Positions 31,089 to 38,331 of a DNA stretch of 38,331 nucleotides are shown here, piece after piece; within the stretch, counting starts at the first letter, position 1; each line of letters opens with the position of its first letter. The translations under genes and the position numbers were made by a program. The stretch is from an uncultured Eubacterium sp. (lineage in GTDB: Bacteria; Bacillota; Clostridia; Lachnospirales; Lachnospiraceae), in assembly GCA_958446835.1 (NCBI GenBank), contig CAUCXT010000029.1, positions 1-38,331 on the forward strand. Direction: 5' to 3'. Under the pieces are notes generated by a model. It searched no databases and was not told the DNA's origin. It saw only the letters and a program-made list of their open reading frames with translations.

Positions 31089-32354
31089 TTATTTAATTAT
31101 CTCTGTAATCTTTATTCCGAAGCTCTCCTCGATTACTACAACCTCACCCTTGGCAACATACTTACCGTTTACAAGTACGTCCACAGGCTCACCCGCAATC
31201 TTGTTGAGTTCAACGATTGTACCCGGTGCAAAATCGAGAATCTCCTTAATTGACTTTTTGGTACGTCCAAGCTCAACAGTAACTTCAAGAGGAACATCCA
31301 TAATAAGTCCAATGTTTTCAGGCTGACCTCCTGCTGAAACATTTCCTGTGAACGGCTGGAAGGATGCCGGCTGTACATTAGGCATAGCCTGTGGCGGATA
31401 TCCACCCATAACCTGTGGCTGTGGATATGGCATTGCCGGCTGCATATATCCGCCCATCGGCTGTGCGTATGGATTCATTCCCGGCTGCGCGTATGGATTA
31501 GCCATATCCTGTGGTGCTCCGGCAGGAACCTGACCCATCGGCTGCGGTGCAGGTGCAGGTGCCGGTGCTGAAGCCGGCTGAGCAGGTGCGGACTGCACTG
31601 TTGACGCTGCATTGCTTGTCGAATCCGAATCGCTATGTATTCCAAAAATTTCATAGAGAGACTTTGCAAATTCAAATGGATATAACTGCATGATCTCACT
31701 ATCTATCAAGTCTCCAATAAGCATTTTAAAGGAAACCTTTACGAACTTCGACTTCAGAAATTCAGGAAGCTTCCCTGTATTCATGCTCTCATTAAGATCT
31801 ACAACCTCTGCAATAGGTGGGCTGATATCAATCTTTTTATTGAGCATTGATGACATGGAAGTAGATGCACTTCCCATCATCTGATTCATAGCCTCACCGA
31901 TAGCGCTGAGATGTAATTCTGTTATCGGTTCATCAGACGCTACACCCGGACCACCCATCATGAGATCCGTTATAATCTTAACATCATTTTCCTTAAGTAC
32001 GAGAACATTATTGCCGTCAAGACCTTCAACATACTTAATCTGAAGAAAAACGCAAGGTCTGTCATAGGAATCTGCCAACTCATCCCAACTTACATACGAT
32101 ACATTAGGCGTAGTAATTGTTACAGTCTGGTTAAGCAGCATTCCAAGTGTTGTTGCCGCAGAACCCATACTGATATTAGAAATCTCTCCAATGGCATCCT
32201 TCTGTTCTTCTGTAAGAAACTGCTCATCGTCCGGTGCTGTTGTTGAATCCGCTGCTGTTGTTGAATCCGCTGCTGAAGAACTATCTCCGCTGCCATTATC
32301 AACTCCGGCCAATAATGCATTGATTTCTTCTTGTGATAACATTCCTCCGTCCAT
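31089..32354 (-). CDS. fliY: Flagellar switch protein / CheY-P phosphatase FliY
   Basis: The 421-residue product combines a CheY-P-binding N-terminal peptide (LSQEEINALLAG, residues 6-17) with a CheC-like phosphatase domain carrying two motifs (D53-E57-N60 and S150-E154-N157). A Pro/Gln/Met/Gly-rich linker (about 245-335, with NPYAQPGMNPYAQPMGGYMQ) leads to a C-terminal FliN/SpoA domain (about 340-420) that joins the C-ring. It replaces FliN, as in Bacillus. A tandem AADSTTAADSTTA (about 28-40), encoded by 18-base direct repeats, may vary in copy number. It starts 4 bases after the fliM stop. Confidence 0.95.
   Translation of the reverse strand: MDGGMLSQEEINALLAGVDNGSGDSSSAADSTTAADSTTAPDDEQFLTEEQKDAIGEISNISMGSAATTLGMLLNQTVTITTPNVSYVSWDELADSYDRPCVFLQIKYVEGLDGNNVLVLKENDVKIITDLMMGGPGVASDEPITELHLSAIGEAMNQMMGSASTSMSSMLNKKIDISPPIAEVVDLNESMNTGKLPEFLKSKFVKVSFKMLIGDLIDSEIMQLYPFEFAKSLYEIFGIHSDSDSTSNAASTVQSAPAQPASAPAPAPAPQPMGQVPAGAPQDMANPYAQPGMNPYAQPMGGYMQPAMPYPQPQVMGGYPPQAMPNVQPASFQPFTGNVSAGGQPENIGLIMDVPLEVTVELGRTKKSIKEILDFAPGTIVELNKIAGEPVDVLVNGKYVAKGEVVVIEESFGIKITEIIK
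32233..32271. repeat. Tandem 18-base repeat within fliY
   Basis: Two adjacent copies of GCTGCTGTTGTTGAATCC-like sequence encode the ADSTTA duplication in the FliY N-terminal linker. Such short tandem repeats can gain or lose copies by slippage without shifting the frame. Confidence 0.7.
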
Positions 32355-32358
32355 TGTT

Positions 32359-33339
32359 TCACTCCTCTTCTTTCAGTATTTGCGTAATTCGAACCGCATA
32401 ATTATCATTGGTTGAACCGGGCATAGCCGCAAACTTCTTTATATTGCCCACATAAATATCCAGTTCTTCATCTACGCCTCTATCCAGCTTAATTACATCG
32501 CCGATATGTAGATTAATGAAATCATTAACTGATACCATACTGTTTCCAAGTACAGCCTTAATAGGTATCTGTGCCTTGGATATAAGACTCTCAATAGCTT
32601 CGTTATATGACTTATTATCCTTATCCTGCATAGTAGAAAACCAATACTTAGTATTAAGTTTATCCATCACAGGTTCAAGAACTCCAAATGGAAGACATAT
32701 ATTCATTAAGCCTTCTACTTCACCTATTTTAACATTAATCGTGACAATTGCAATAGTTTCACTAGGTGAAATAATCTGTGCAAACTGAGAATTGGTCTCA
32801 ATTCTTTCAAGTCTCGGTGAAATACTTACAACATTCTGCCAAGGCTCTCTTAAAAGGTTCACACAAATTGTGAAAATACGTTCAAGAATTACCAGTTCAA
32901 TCTCTGAGTAATCTCTTATCTTGTCCAGAGGTTCTCCCTCTCCACCTAATAAGCGGTCAATCATTGCGTATGCGAGGTTTCCTGATATCTCCATGACCAT
33001 AGTACCTTCGAGCGGTTCCATACTGATTACACCTAAAAGAACCGGATTAGAAAGGGCATTGGAGAACTCCGAATAAATTACCGATTCAGAATTGACAACC
33101 TCAACCTGTACTGCCTTTCGCAAATATGCCGGCAAATTAGTTGACAGCAATCGACCATAGTGTTCAAAAATAATCTCCAAAGTCCTGAGATGCTCCTTTG
33201 AAAACTTGGTAGGTCGTGCGAAATCATAATTCTTGACCTGTTTTTCGTCCTTATCCTTCATCTCATCTACGTCAAGCTCTCCGTTTTTGAGAGCATTCAG
33301 CAGATTATCTATCTCGCTCTGCGACAGGACTTCGCTCAT
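32359..33339 (-). CDS. fliM: Flagellar motor switch protein FliM
   Basis: The 326-residue product has the CheY-P-binding N-terminal peptide MSEVLSQSEIDNLLNAL, a CheC-like middle domain (about 45-230, with YDFARPTKFSKEHLRTLEII and MVMEISGNLAYAMIDRLLGG) and a C-terminal SpoA domain with NDFINLHIGDVIKLDR. It sits in the C-ring and reverses rotation. The ATG at 33339 is preferred because AGGTGG is close upstream; a GTG three codons earlier overlaps that site. It lies between fliL and fliY. Confidence 0.95.
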   Translation of the reverse strand: MSEVLSQSEIDNLLNALKNGELDVDEMKDKDEKQVKNYDFARPTKFSKEHLRTLEIIFEHYGRLLSTNLPAYLRKAVQVEVVNSESVIYSEFSNALSNPVLLGVISMEPLEGTMVMEISGNLAYAMIDRLLGGEGEPLDKIRDYSEIELVILERIFTICVNLLREPWQNVVSISPRLERIETNSQFAQIISPSETIAIVTINVKIGEVEGLMNICLPFGVLEPVMDKLNTKYWFSTMQDKDNKSYNEAIESLISKAQIPIKAVLGNSMVSVNDFINLHIGDVIKLDRGVDEELDIYVGNIKKFAAMPGSTNDNYAVRITQILKEEE

Positions 33340-33369
33340 TAAAGCCACCTGCCTTTCTCTTAGAATACA

Positions 33370-33891
33370 TTACTGGGTAATAAAGCTTGTAAAGCTTACA
33401 TCATAAATAAATGTAGAATCAAAAAGCTGTTGCAGTCTTCCAAGCACCTCTTTGCGGATTTCCTCTTTATTGGAATTAGCCTGAGACATAGTATACTGTG
33501 AAATAACATCAATAATAGTACTGTCAATCTGGCTCATAGCTGAGCTTATGGTGTCATGCTTAGCCTTGTAATCTGCATGTGACTTGTTGAGTATAATGCT
33601 CACACCGACAACGATAACATGTGCCTTCCCGTCATCGCCTGTCTTAAGATTGAGTGATGTTGTTGACTCACCATTGAATGTGACAGCAACCTCTTCAAGA
33701 TTTTTGATATCCACGGTTTCCGGTTCATCAGATGAACCACTTACATCCAGATCAACTATCTCACATATTCTGTCCACAAGCTTTCCTGTCTTACTGATTG
33801 CAGGCATACATGTGAATATCAGCAATGCTGACAATATCAGATTCACCACAACCAGTGTAAGTGTAATGATTTGCAAAAGACTCTTTTTCAC
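33370..33891 (-). CDS. fliL: Flagellar basal body-associated protein FliL
   Basis: The 173-residue product has one N-terminal membrane helix (about 7-28) and an extracellular FliL domain. Most of that domain matches the family: EVAVTFNGESTTSLNLK near 67-83, VIVVGVSIILNKS, then the C-terminal EEIRKEVLGRLQQLFDSTFI with VSFTSFITQ. FliL surrounds the stator and tunes torque. It follows motB and precedes fliM, in line with that role. The periplasmic Asp/Ser/Gly-rich linker (about 45-60) is not conserved. Confidence 0.9.
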   Translation of the reverse strand: MKKSLLQIITLTLVVVNLILSALLIFTCMPAISKTGKLVDRICEIVDLDVSGSSDEPETVDIKNLEEVAVTFNGESTTSLNLKTGDDGKAHVIVVGVSIILNKSHADYKAKHDTISSAMSQIDSTIIDVISQYTMSQANSNKEEIRKEVLGRLQQLFDSTFIYDVSFTSFITQ

Positions 33892-33910
33892 TTATTTTTC
33901 CTCCTATATC

Positions 33911-34717
33911 TTATTCGCTATAACTGCTATAGCTATTGTATATTCTTATTTCAACTCTTCTGTTCTGGGCTCTTCCCTCAGCTGTTGAATTATCCGCAAT
34001 CGGCTTATATTCTCCAAAACCCGAGTGCATGAGATTGTTCGGCGAAAGACCACAATCATTCACCAGATATTCATACACCGAAAGTGCTCTGTATGTTGAC
34101 AACACAGCGTTACTTGTAAATAATGGATCCCCTATTATCGGTACATTATCCGTATGTCCCAAAATCTGTATGGTATTGTCCGGGTACTGTGCAAGAATCT
34201 GCGCAACCTGCTTTAAAAGTTCCTTTGCCTCAGGTTTTAAATCCGCTTTCGCAGAATCAAAAAGCAGCGAACCCTTGAGTGTCAACTGTACATAATGCGT
34301 TGTTGTCTGTACTTCTATTGAAGAAGAGATTTTATCTGCTGCAAGTTCCCTTTCGATATCCTCAGACATCTTAGTTGATTCTTTTAACTCTTCCTTGTCA
34401 AGCTCAAGTCTGGCGTATGTAATCTTGTCCGACTCACCGTCCTCATTTTTTCCAAGCTCGGAATAGTAATCACTAAGTTCAGTAAGCTGACTGGCACCGC
34501 TTGCAATAAGGATACCCTCACCGATTCCTGTCTGACCACCTTTTAATATTGAGAAGCTCTCTGACATCGACTGTGCAATCTTCTGAAACTTCTCGGCATC
34601 AACCGTCGATGACGCAAACAGAAGGACGAAGAAACACAGAAGAAGATTCATAAGGTCTGAGAACGTGTCCTTCCATCCATCGGTTTTTACGGGAGCTTCG
34701 TCTTTCTTTTTTGCCAT
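33911..34717 (-). CDS. motB: Flagellar stator protein MotB
   Basis: The 268-residue product has one membrane helix (about 18-37) with the essential ion-binding aspartate D21 (TFSDLMNLLLCFFVLL). A plug/linker region follows, then a C-terminal OmpA-like peptidoglycan-binding domain (about 150-262, with LGHTDNVPI, ALSVYEYLVNDCGLSPNNLM and AEGRAQNRRVEIRIY). The motA stop and this ATG share one base (TAATG), so translation is coupled. Ion preference (proton or sodium) cannot be settled from the sequence alone. Confidence 0.96.
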   Translation of the reverse strand: MAKKKDEAPVKTDGWKDTFSDLMNLLLCFFVLLFASSTVDAEKFQKIAQSMSESFSILKGGQTGIGEGILIASGASQLTELSDYYSELGKNEDGESDKITYARLELDKEELKESTKMSEDIERELAADKISSSIEVQTTTHYVQLTLKGSLLFDSAKADLKPEAKELLKQVAQILAQYPDNTIQILGHTDNVPIIGDPLFTSNAVLSTYRALSVYEYLVNDCGLSPNNLMHSGFGEYKPIADNSTAEGRAQNRRVEIRIYNSYSSYSE

Positions 34718-35529
34718 TAAGCCTCACCTGCCTGTCCGCCTTCCTCTTCAGTGCCGAACTTACTTCTCTCAGCCGGTGAAAGGAATGATTTTAATTTTTC
34801 CTCGATAACTCTTGGGTTCTCGCCTGCCTGAATAGATAACAGACCTTCTATCATAACTTCCTTAAGAGTTACCTCTATTTCATTATTGGCACGCAGCTTG
34901 ATTGCTACCGGAGTGGCAAGCCAGTTGGCAAGCAGTGAACCATAGAATGTTGTGATAAGCGCAATCGCCATGGCAGGACCAATCGCCGATGGATCCGCCA
35001 TATTCTGAAGCATCTTGATGAGTCCGATAAGTGTACCAATCATTCCCCAAGCAGGACCCATACCTGCTAAGTTCTCCCAGAAGCCGTATACCTTCTTATG
35101 TCGCGCCTCAAGGTTGCTAAGCTCAGTCTCAAGAATGGCACGCACCAAATCCGGCTCTGTACCATCGACTATAAGCAACACTCCCTTTTTAAGGAATTCA
35201 TCATCAAGCCCCTCCGCTGCTTCCTCAAGTGCAAGAAGACCTTCCTTTCTTGCCAGATTGGAAAGATCAATAATCTTCTTAATCGTATCTCCGTTATCAA
35301 CCTTCTTGTCCTTTATGGCTATTCCGAATCCCTTAAGTCCCCTTACAAAATCCGGAAACTTGTTCATGGTAAGACACGCTCCGAAAGCTCCTCCGATGGT
35401 AATCGCAATAGAACCCGGATCAATGAAACGACCTATAACTCCAAAGCCATCACCTGAAACAATTCCATAAACTGTGAATCCAAAACATAAAATTAAACCT
35501 ATTATTGTAGCTAAATCCACTTTGCTCAC
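34717..35529 (-). CDS. motA: Flagellar stator protein MotA
   Basis: The 270-residue product has four membrane helices, two near the N-terminus (about 5-24 and 32-52) and two near residues 150-205. The ion-channel signature ENLAGMGPAWGMIGTLIGLI and AIALITTFYGSLLANWLATP lie in the second pair. The cytoplasmic loop between pairs carries charged residues that contact the rotor. It is the proton- or sodium-driven stator partner of MotB. Its place between flbD and motB is usual in clostridia, whereas Bacillus encodes motAB elsewhere. Confidence 0.96.
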   Translation of the reverse strand: MSKVDLATIIGLILCFGFTVYGIVSGDGFGVIGRFIDPGSIAITIGGAFGACLTMNKFPDFVRGLKGFGIAIKDKKVDNGDTIKKIIDLSNLARKEGLLALEEAAEGLDDEFLKKGVLLIVDGTEPDLVRAILETELSNLEARHKKVYGFWENLAGMGPAWGMIGTLIGLIKMLQNMADPSAIGPAMAIALITTFYGSLLANWLATPVAIKLRANNEIEVTLKEVMIEGLLSIQAGENPRVIEEKLKSFLSPAERSKFGTEEEGGQAGEA

Positions 35530-35553
35530 CTACCAGTCATCATTATTTGTATA

Positions 35554-35760
35554 TCAAACTTCTTCCAAAGTCTCTCTTTCGATATAAATTTTCCTCTTAT
35601 AAGATAATACTAAATTTTTTATTTGTTGTCTACTTTCTTTTACAATTATTTTTTTCCCTGTTGTAAGAGTTACCACCGTGTCCGGTGTCTCCTCTATCGT
35701 TTCAATTAAATCGCAATTCACCGTAAAGCCTGTTCCATTGAACCTTGTAAGGTCTATCAT
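35554..35760 (-). CDS. flbD: Flagellar protein FlbD
   Basis: The 68-residue product begins MIDLTRFNGTGFTVNCDLIE and contains VVTLTTGKKIIVKESRQQIK, the FlbD signature. This short family of Gram-positive motility operons may regulate or assist hook assembly; its exact role is unclear. AGGAGGGGGAGT precedes the ATG. The start overlaps the stop of the upstream SDR gene by 4 bases (ATGA), and its ribosome binding site is encoded by that gene's last glycine codons. An upstream extension of six residues is therefore rejected. Confidence 0.93.
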   Translation of the reverse strand: MIDLTRFNGTGFTVNCDLIETIEETPDTVVTLTTGKKIIVKESRQQIKNLVLSYKRKIYIERETLEEV

Positions 35761-36656
35761 ACTCCCCCTCCTATCCAATTCTTAAAGGTCATTTTTCTTA
35801 AATTACCTAAAATATTATCAAGCTTTTCGCTGTCAAACACTGTACTTCCGGATTCTATTTTCAATGCTTTATCAGGCCACTGCGTATATTCTAACCCTAC
35901 TCCATACTTTTTTGCAACCTCAAAAGCCATTTCCCGGAGGCTGTAGCTTTCTCCGCCGATATTGTATACATCATTCATACAGCTTTCGGATAAAGCCCCT
36001 GCAAGCATTGTTCTGCATATATCTCCTATATACGTGAGCGTTCTTTTTACTTCTCCGTCACCGTACAAGGTAATATTATCTCCCTGCATTGCCTTTCCGA
36101 TAAAAAATTCCGCTGTTCCGTATGAGCTGACGCCCTCTAACAGGCTTCCATACGGTACACATATTCTGAAAACACAATATCTGATATCAAACACATCTGA
36201 ATACATCTTAAGGTACTGCTCACATGCATACTTATTTATAGCGTAAATTGTCTTAAATTCCTTAGTATCATCCTCAAGCAGCGGTTCATTTTTGCCTTTA
36301 TACACCAGTCTTGTTGATGGAAATACAATCTTAGCCGTAGAATTCGCTTTTCTCATTGCATTAAGAACATTTAAAAGTCCAAGCTCATTCACTTCAACGA
36401 AAGTCTCCGGCTCATCAAAGCCTGCATAGGTTCCTGTTTTTCCTGCAAATAAGATAACTGCATCGACATCAAAATTAATTCCGGCAACAGAACCTTCATC
36501 TAAAATATTAACAGGAGCATAATCATTACATCCGTCCCTATGTGTGTCCTCCCTGTCATATAGAAACAGCCTGATATCCAAAGCCTCATTCTTAACACTC
36601 TGAATTAGATTTCTTGCTATATAACTGTTAGCGCCTATTATAGTGACTGATTTCAT
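35757..36656 (-). CDS. NAD-dependent epimerase/dehydratase (extended SDR), flagellar operon insertion
   Basis: The 299-residue product is an extended short-chain dehydrogenase of the nucleotide-sugar epimerase type. The Rossmann opening is modified (SVTIIGANSYIARNL, residues 3-17, with Ser and Ala where the usual second and third glycines stand). The PST motif (113-115) and the catalytic Y138/K142 pair (YAINKYACEQY) are intact, followed by RICVPYG and GDGEVKRTLTYIGDICRTML. It may modify a sugar for flagellin or cell-surface glycosylation, but the substrate cannot be read. It stands between flgE and flbD, is absent from the Bacillus operon, and overlaps the flbD start by 4 bases, so it is translated as part of fla/che. 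Confidence 0.88.
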   Translation of the reverse strand: MKSVTIIGANSYIARNLIQSVKNEALDIRLFLYDREDTHRDGCNDYAPVNILDEGSVAGINFDVDAVILFAGKTGTYAGFDEPETFVEVNELGLLNVLNAMRKANSTAKIVFPSTRLVYKGKNEPLLEDDTKEFKTIYAINKYACEQYLKMYSDVFDIRYCVFRICVPYGSLLEGVSSYGTAEFFIGKAMQGDNITLYGDGEVKRTLTYIGDICRTMLAGALSESCMNDVYNIGGESYSLREMAFEVAKKYGVGLEYTQWPDKALKIESGSTVFDSEKLDNILGNLRKMTFKNWIGGGV

Positions 36657-36683
36657 GTTATGCTCCTAATAATATTAGTTTAT

Positions 36684-37991
36684 TTATCTCTTGAGGTTGA
36701 TAAGTTCCTCTAAGAGTGTATCCGATACGGTTATAATACGTGAGTTAGCCTGAAAACCTCTCTGCGTTGTAATCATATCTGTAAACTGACCTGCAAGGTC
36801 TACATTGGACATCTCAACATAGCCCGGTGCAAATGAACCACCATCTGCTGTTACATCCTGTCCAATACCATCGAACTCACCTGAGTTCAATGTCGCAGAA
36901 TAGAGATTCTGACCTGCCTTTTCAAGTCCGGCAAGGTTTGCGAATGTTGCAACAACAATCTGTCCAAGAATCTTGGTATCACCATTATCATAGCCTGCAA
37001 CAATCTTTCCATCGGTCTGAATACTTGCGGAGGTCATCTTACCGGCAGCAAGACCTGCATAAAGACCATCCGCATTTCCCTTCTTAGGAGTAAGGGAAGT
37101 GTCCTTACCGAAGCATGTAAGCTGTGATATATCAACTGAAATATCCTGATCAAATGCATTGCCAAGGCTGGTAACATTAAGTGTAAGAGGGTTACCTGTT
37201 GCAAGGCTTCCGTCTGCATCATTGAACGTGATATTGACATTGTTGATTACTGCCTGAAGTTCCGCATCTGTGAGTCCCATATTCTTGCCGTCACATGCCA
37301 TTCCGGTACATGTTATATTGTAGCTGTATGGATTCGCAGCATCCTGAGTAATTGAGAGTGTCGCTCTGTACTCATATCCAAGGTTATCATAAAAACTTAC
37401 ATTTGTTGTAATTGCACCTGCCGCAGATGAAAAGCTCTCATCATTCTTATTGATGTTACCTGTTATTATCGTATTTAAGGTCTGCTCCGGTGTAGCATAC
37501 ATATTCTCTGAAGAATAAACTGAAAGAGGCTTAACTGTTGCCTTCTGAATCACTCCATTCTCATCGGCAAGCCATCCCATAACCGAGTAACCTGCACTTG
37601 TAACAAGATTGCCATAAGCATCTGTTGTAAAGTTTCCGGCTCTGGTAAAGAAGTTCTGTGTTCCGTCACTTACAACGAACATTGAATCTCCGTTTATCAT
37701 AAGGTCAAACGGATTGTTAGTTGCCTGTGAACCACCTGAATCCGAAACTGCTGTACTCATCGAGGCAACCTTAGATCCAAGACCTATCTGCATTGCATTC
37801 GTACCACCCTTGCCTGTAGAAGCATTAGGTCCGGATGCGCTCTGTGTTGTCTGATAAAGTACATCACTGAAGGATACGCTCATTGACTTGTATCCGACAG
37901 TATTTACATTCGCGATGTTATTACCGATAACATCCATCTTTGTCTGGTGTGTCTTAAGACCTGCTACACCAGAGAAAAGTGCTCTCATCAT
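36684..37991 (-). CDS. flgE: Flagellar hook protein FlgE
   Basis: The 435-residue product has the rod/hook N-terminal motif MMRALFSGVAGLKTHQTKMD followed by VIGNNIANVNTVGYKS. A variable surface region (about 130-330) leads to the C-terminal coiled segment EMSNVDLAGQFTDMITTQRG-FQANSRIITVSD. FlgE polymerises into the hook. AGGAGG lies 10 bases before the first of two adjacent ATGs, so the first is chosen. It is preceded by the TIGR02530-like gene. The product is a typical Gram-positive hook protein. Confidence 0.95.
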   Translation of the reverse strand: MMRALFSGVAGLKTHQTKMDVIGNNIANVNTVGYKSMSVSFSDVLYQTTQSASGPNASTGKGGTNAMQIGLGSKVASMSTAVSDSGGSQATNNPFDLMINGDSMFVVSDGTQNFFTRAGNFTTDAYGNLVTSAGYSVMGWLADENGVIQKATVKPLSVYSSENMYATPEQTLNTIITGNINKNDESFSSAAGAITTNVSFYDNLGYEYRATLSITQDAANPYSYNITCTGMACDGKNMGLTDAELQAVINNVNITFNDADGSLATGNPLTLNVTSLGNAFDQDISVDISQLTCFGKDTSLTPKKGNADGLYAGLAAGKMTSASIQTDGKIVAGYDNGDTKILGQIVVATFANLAGLEKAGQNLYSATLNSGEFDGIGQDVTADGGSFAPGYVEMSNVDLAGQFTDMITTQRGFQANSRIITVSDTLLEELINLKR

Positions 37992-38071
37992 AGTTTTATT
38001 TCCTCCTGATTAAGGAACTGTGGTAAAGACTCATCTATCATTCAAAGTCTGTAGCTTCCTTATCGGTCCAG

Positions 38072-38331
38072 CTAGATTATCACTGCTCCATCAATATTTG
38101 TGTACACATTGTCTGTGTCCTCGCTCTGCTCCATCGCTGTAATCACCGTATTGTTCTTTGTGTTTACGATGAAAGAAAGGCTGTCCATTATTACAAGTGA
38201 CTCCTTTATGCCTTTTTCTTCTGCTTTCCTGGCACCATTCTGAAGTCTTATCATCTGTTCATCGGACAATGTAATATTTCTCTGCCTCAAGCGCTCGCCT
38301 GCATGTTTTGAAAATTTTAAACTGCCATCCG
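38072..38331 (-). CDS. Flagellar operon protein, TIGR02530-like, C-terminal part (cut by window end)
   Basis: The frame stays open through base 38331, so only the last 85 or so residues are visible, from DGSLKFSKHAGERLRQRN onward. The segments FSKHAGERLRQRNITLSDEQ, AEEKGIKESLVIMDSLSFIV and NVYTNIDGAVII match the short TIGR02530-type flagellar operon proteins that precede flgE in Firmicutes. The Gly/Asp tract at the start suggests that the missing part is short. An ATG-like TTG at 38290 is internal. Its job is unknown, perhaps hook-cap or hook assembly. Confidence 0.85.
   Translation of the reverse strand, partial: DGSLKFSKHAGERLRQRNITLSDEQMIRLQNGARKAEEKGIKESLVIMDSLSFIVNTKNNTVITAMEQSEDTDNVYTNIDGAVII

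Noticed and set aside
29440..37930. GCCGATA/ACCGATA-like strings resembling sigma-28 -10 elements
   Set aside because: They lie within coding sequence (fliP, fliO, flgE), on the wrong strand or without a correctly spaced TAAA, so they are not credible FliA promoters.
1..38331. Mobile elements, CRISPR arrays, tRNA or rRNA genes
   Set aside because: No transposase, integrase, spaced direct repeats or cloverleaf-like sequences were seen on either strand.

Overview
The window looks like a chromosomal segment of a motile, low-GC, anaerobic Firmicute of the Lachnospiraceae type. A pectin- or hexuronate-using genus such as Lachnospira ([Eubacterium] eligens), Roseburia or Butyrivibrio would fit. 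The evidence is a Gram-positive fla/che operon (FliY instead of FliN, CheC and CheD present, SigD/FliA inside the operon), strong AGGAGG ribosome binding sites, consensus housekeeping promoters, and hexuronate catabolism genes. The genus is an inference. No tRNA, rRNA, CRISPR, IS element or phage gene was found, and no stretch over 300 bases lacks a gene.

Region 1 (1-5025) handles hexuronates. uxaB and uxaA (the latter cut by the window start) run leftward from a near-consensus promoter. A LacI-family regulator and uxaC run rightward. The shared 283-base control region holds at least three dyad sequences. UxaC isomerises uronates, UxaB reduces tagaturonate, and UxaA dehydrates altronate to KDG. 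A bidirectional terminator closes the region.

Region 2 (5056-10737) is a leftward accessory block. It has a PurF-like protein with an intact phosphoribosyltransferase half and a dead glutaminase half, a three-domain S1 protein, and a membrane HD-GYP protein; these three look co-transcribed. Upstream lie a cytidylate-kinase-like protein with an unknown C-terminal domain, and an unrecognised 235-residue protein with its own promoter.

Region 3 (10691-12746) is rpsB-tsf, with a promoter, a leader of about 100 nt, a hairpin-rich intergenic segment and a strong terminator.

Region 4 (12795-38331) is a leftward fla/che operon. In transcription order it reads: TIGR02530-like protein (cut), flgE, SDR epimerase, flbD, motA, motB, fliL, fliM, fliY, cheY, fliO, fliP, fliQ, fliR, flhB, flhA, flhF, flhG, PilZ protein, cheB, cheA, cheW, cheC, cheD, small membrane protein, fliA/sigD, FapA-like protein, 102-residue protein, SwrB/DUF6115-like protein, MltG-like protein. 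The genes are tightly packed, many with stop/start overlaps. The order matches the Bacillus subtilis fla/che operon, which also ends at sigD-swrB followed by rpsB-tsf. The additions here are the SDR gene, motAB, the PilZ gene, and small genes around fliA. Together they build the hook, export gate, C-ring and stator, place the flagella (FlhF/FlhG), switch on late genes (FliA) and run chemotaxis adaptation.

The most unusual items are the glutaminase-dead PurF paralogue and its gene neighbourhood, the sugar epimerase translationally coupled to flbD, and the lineage-specific small genes at the end of the fla/che operon.
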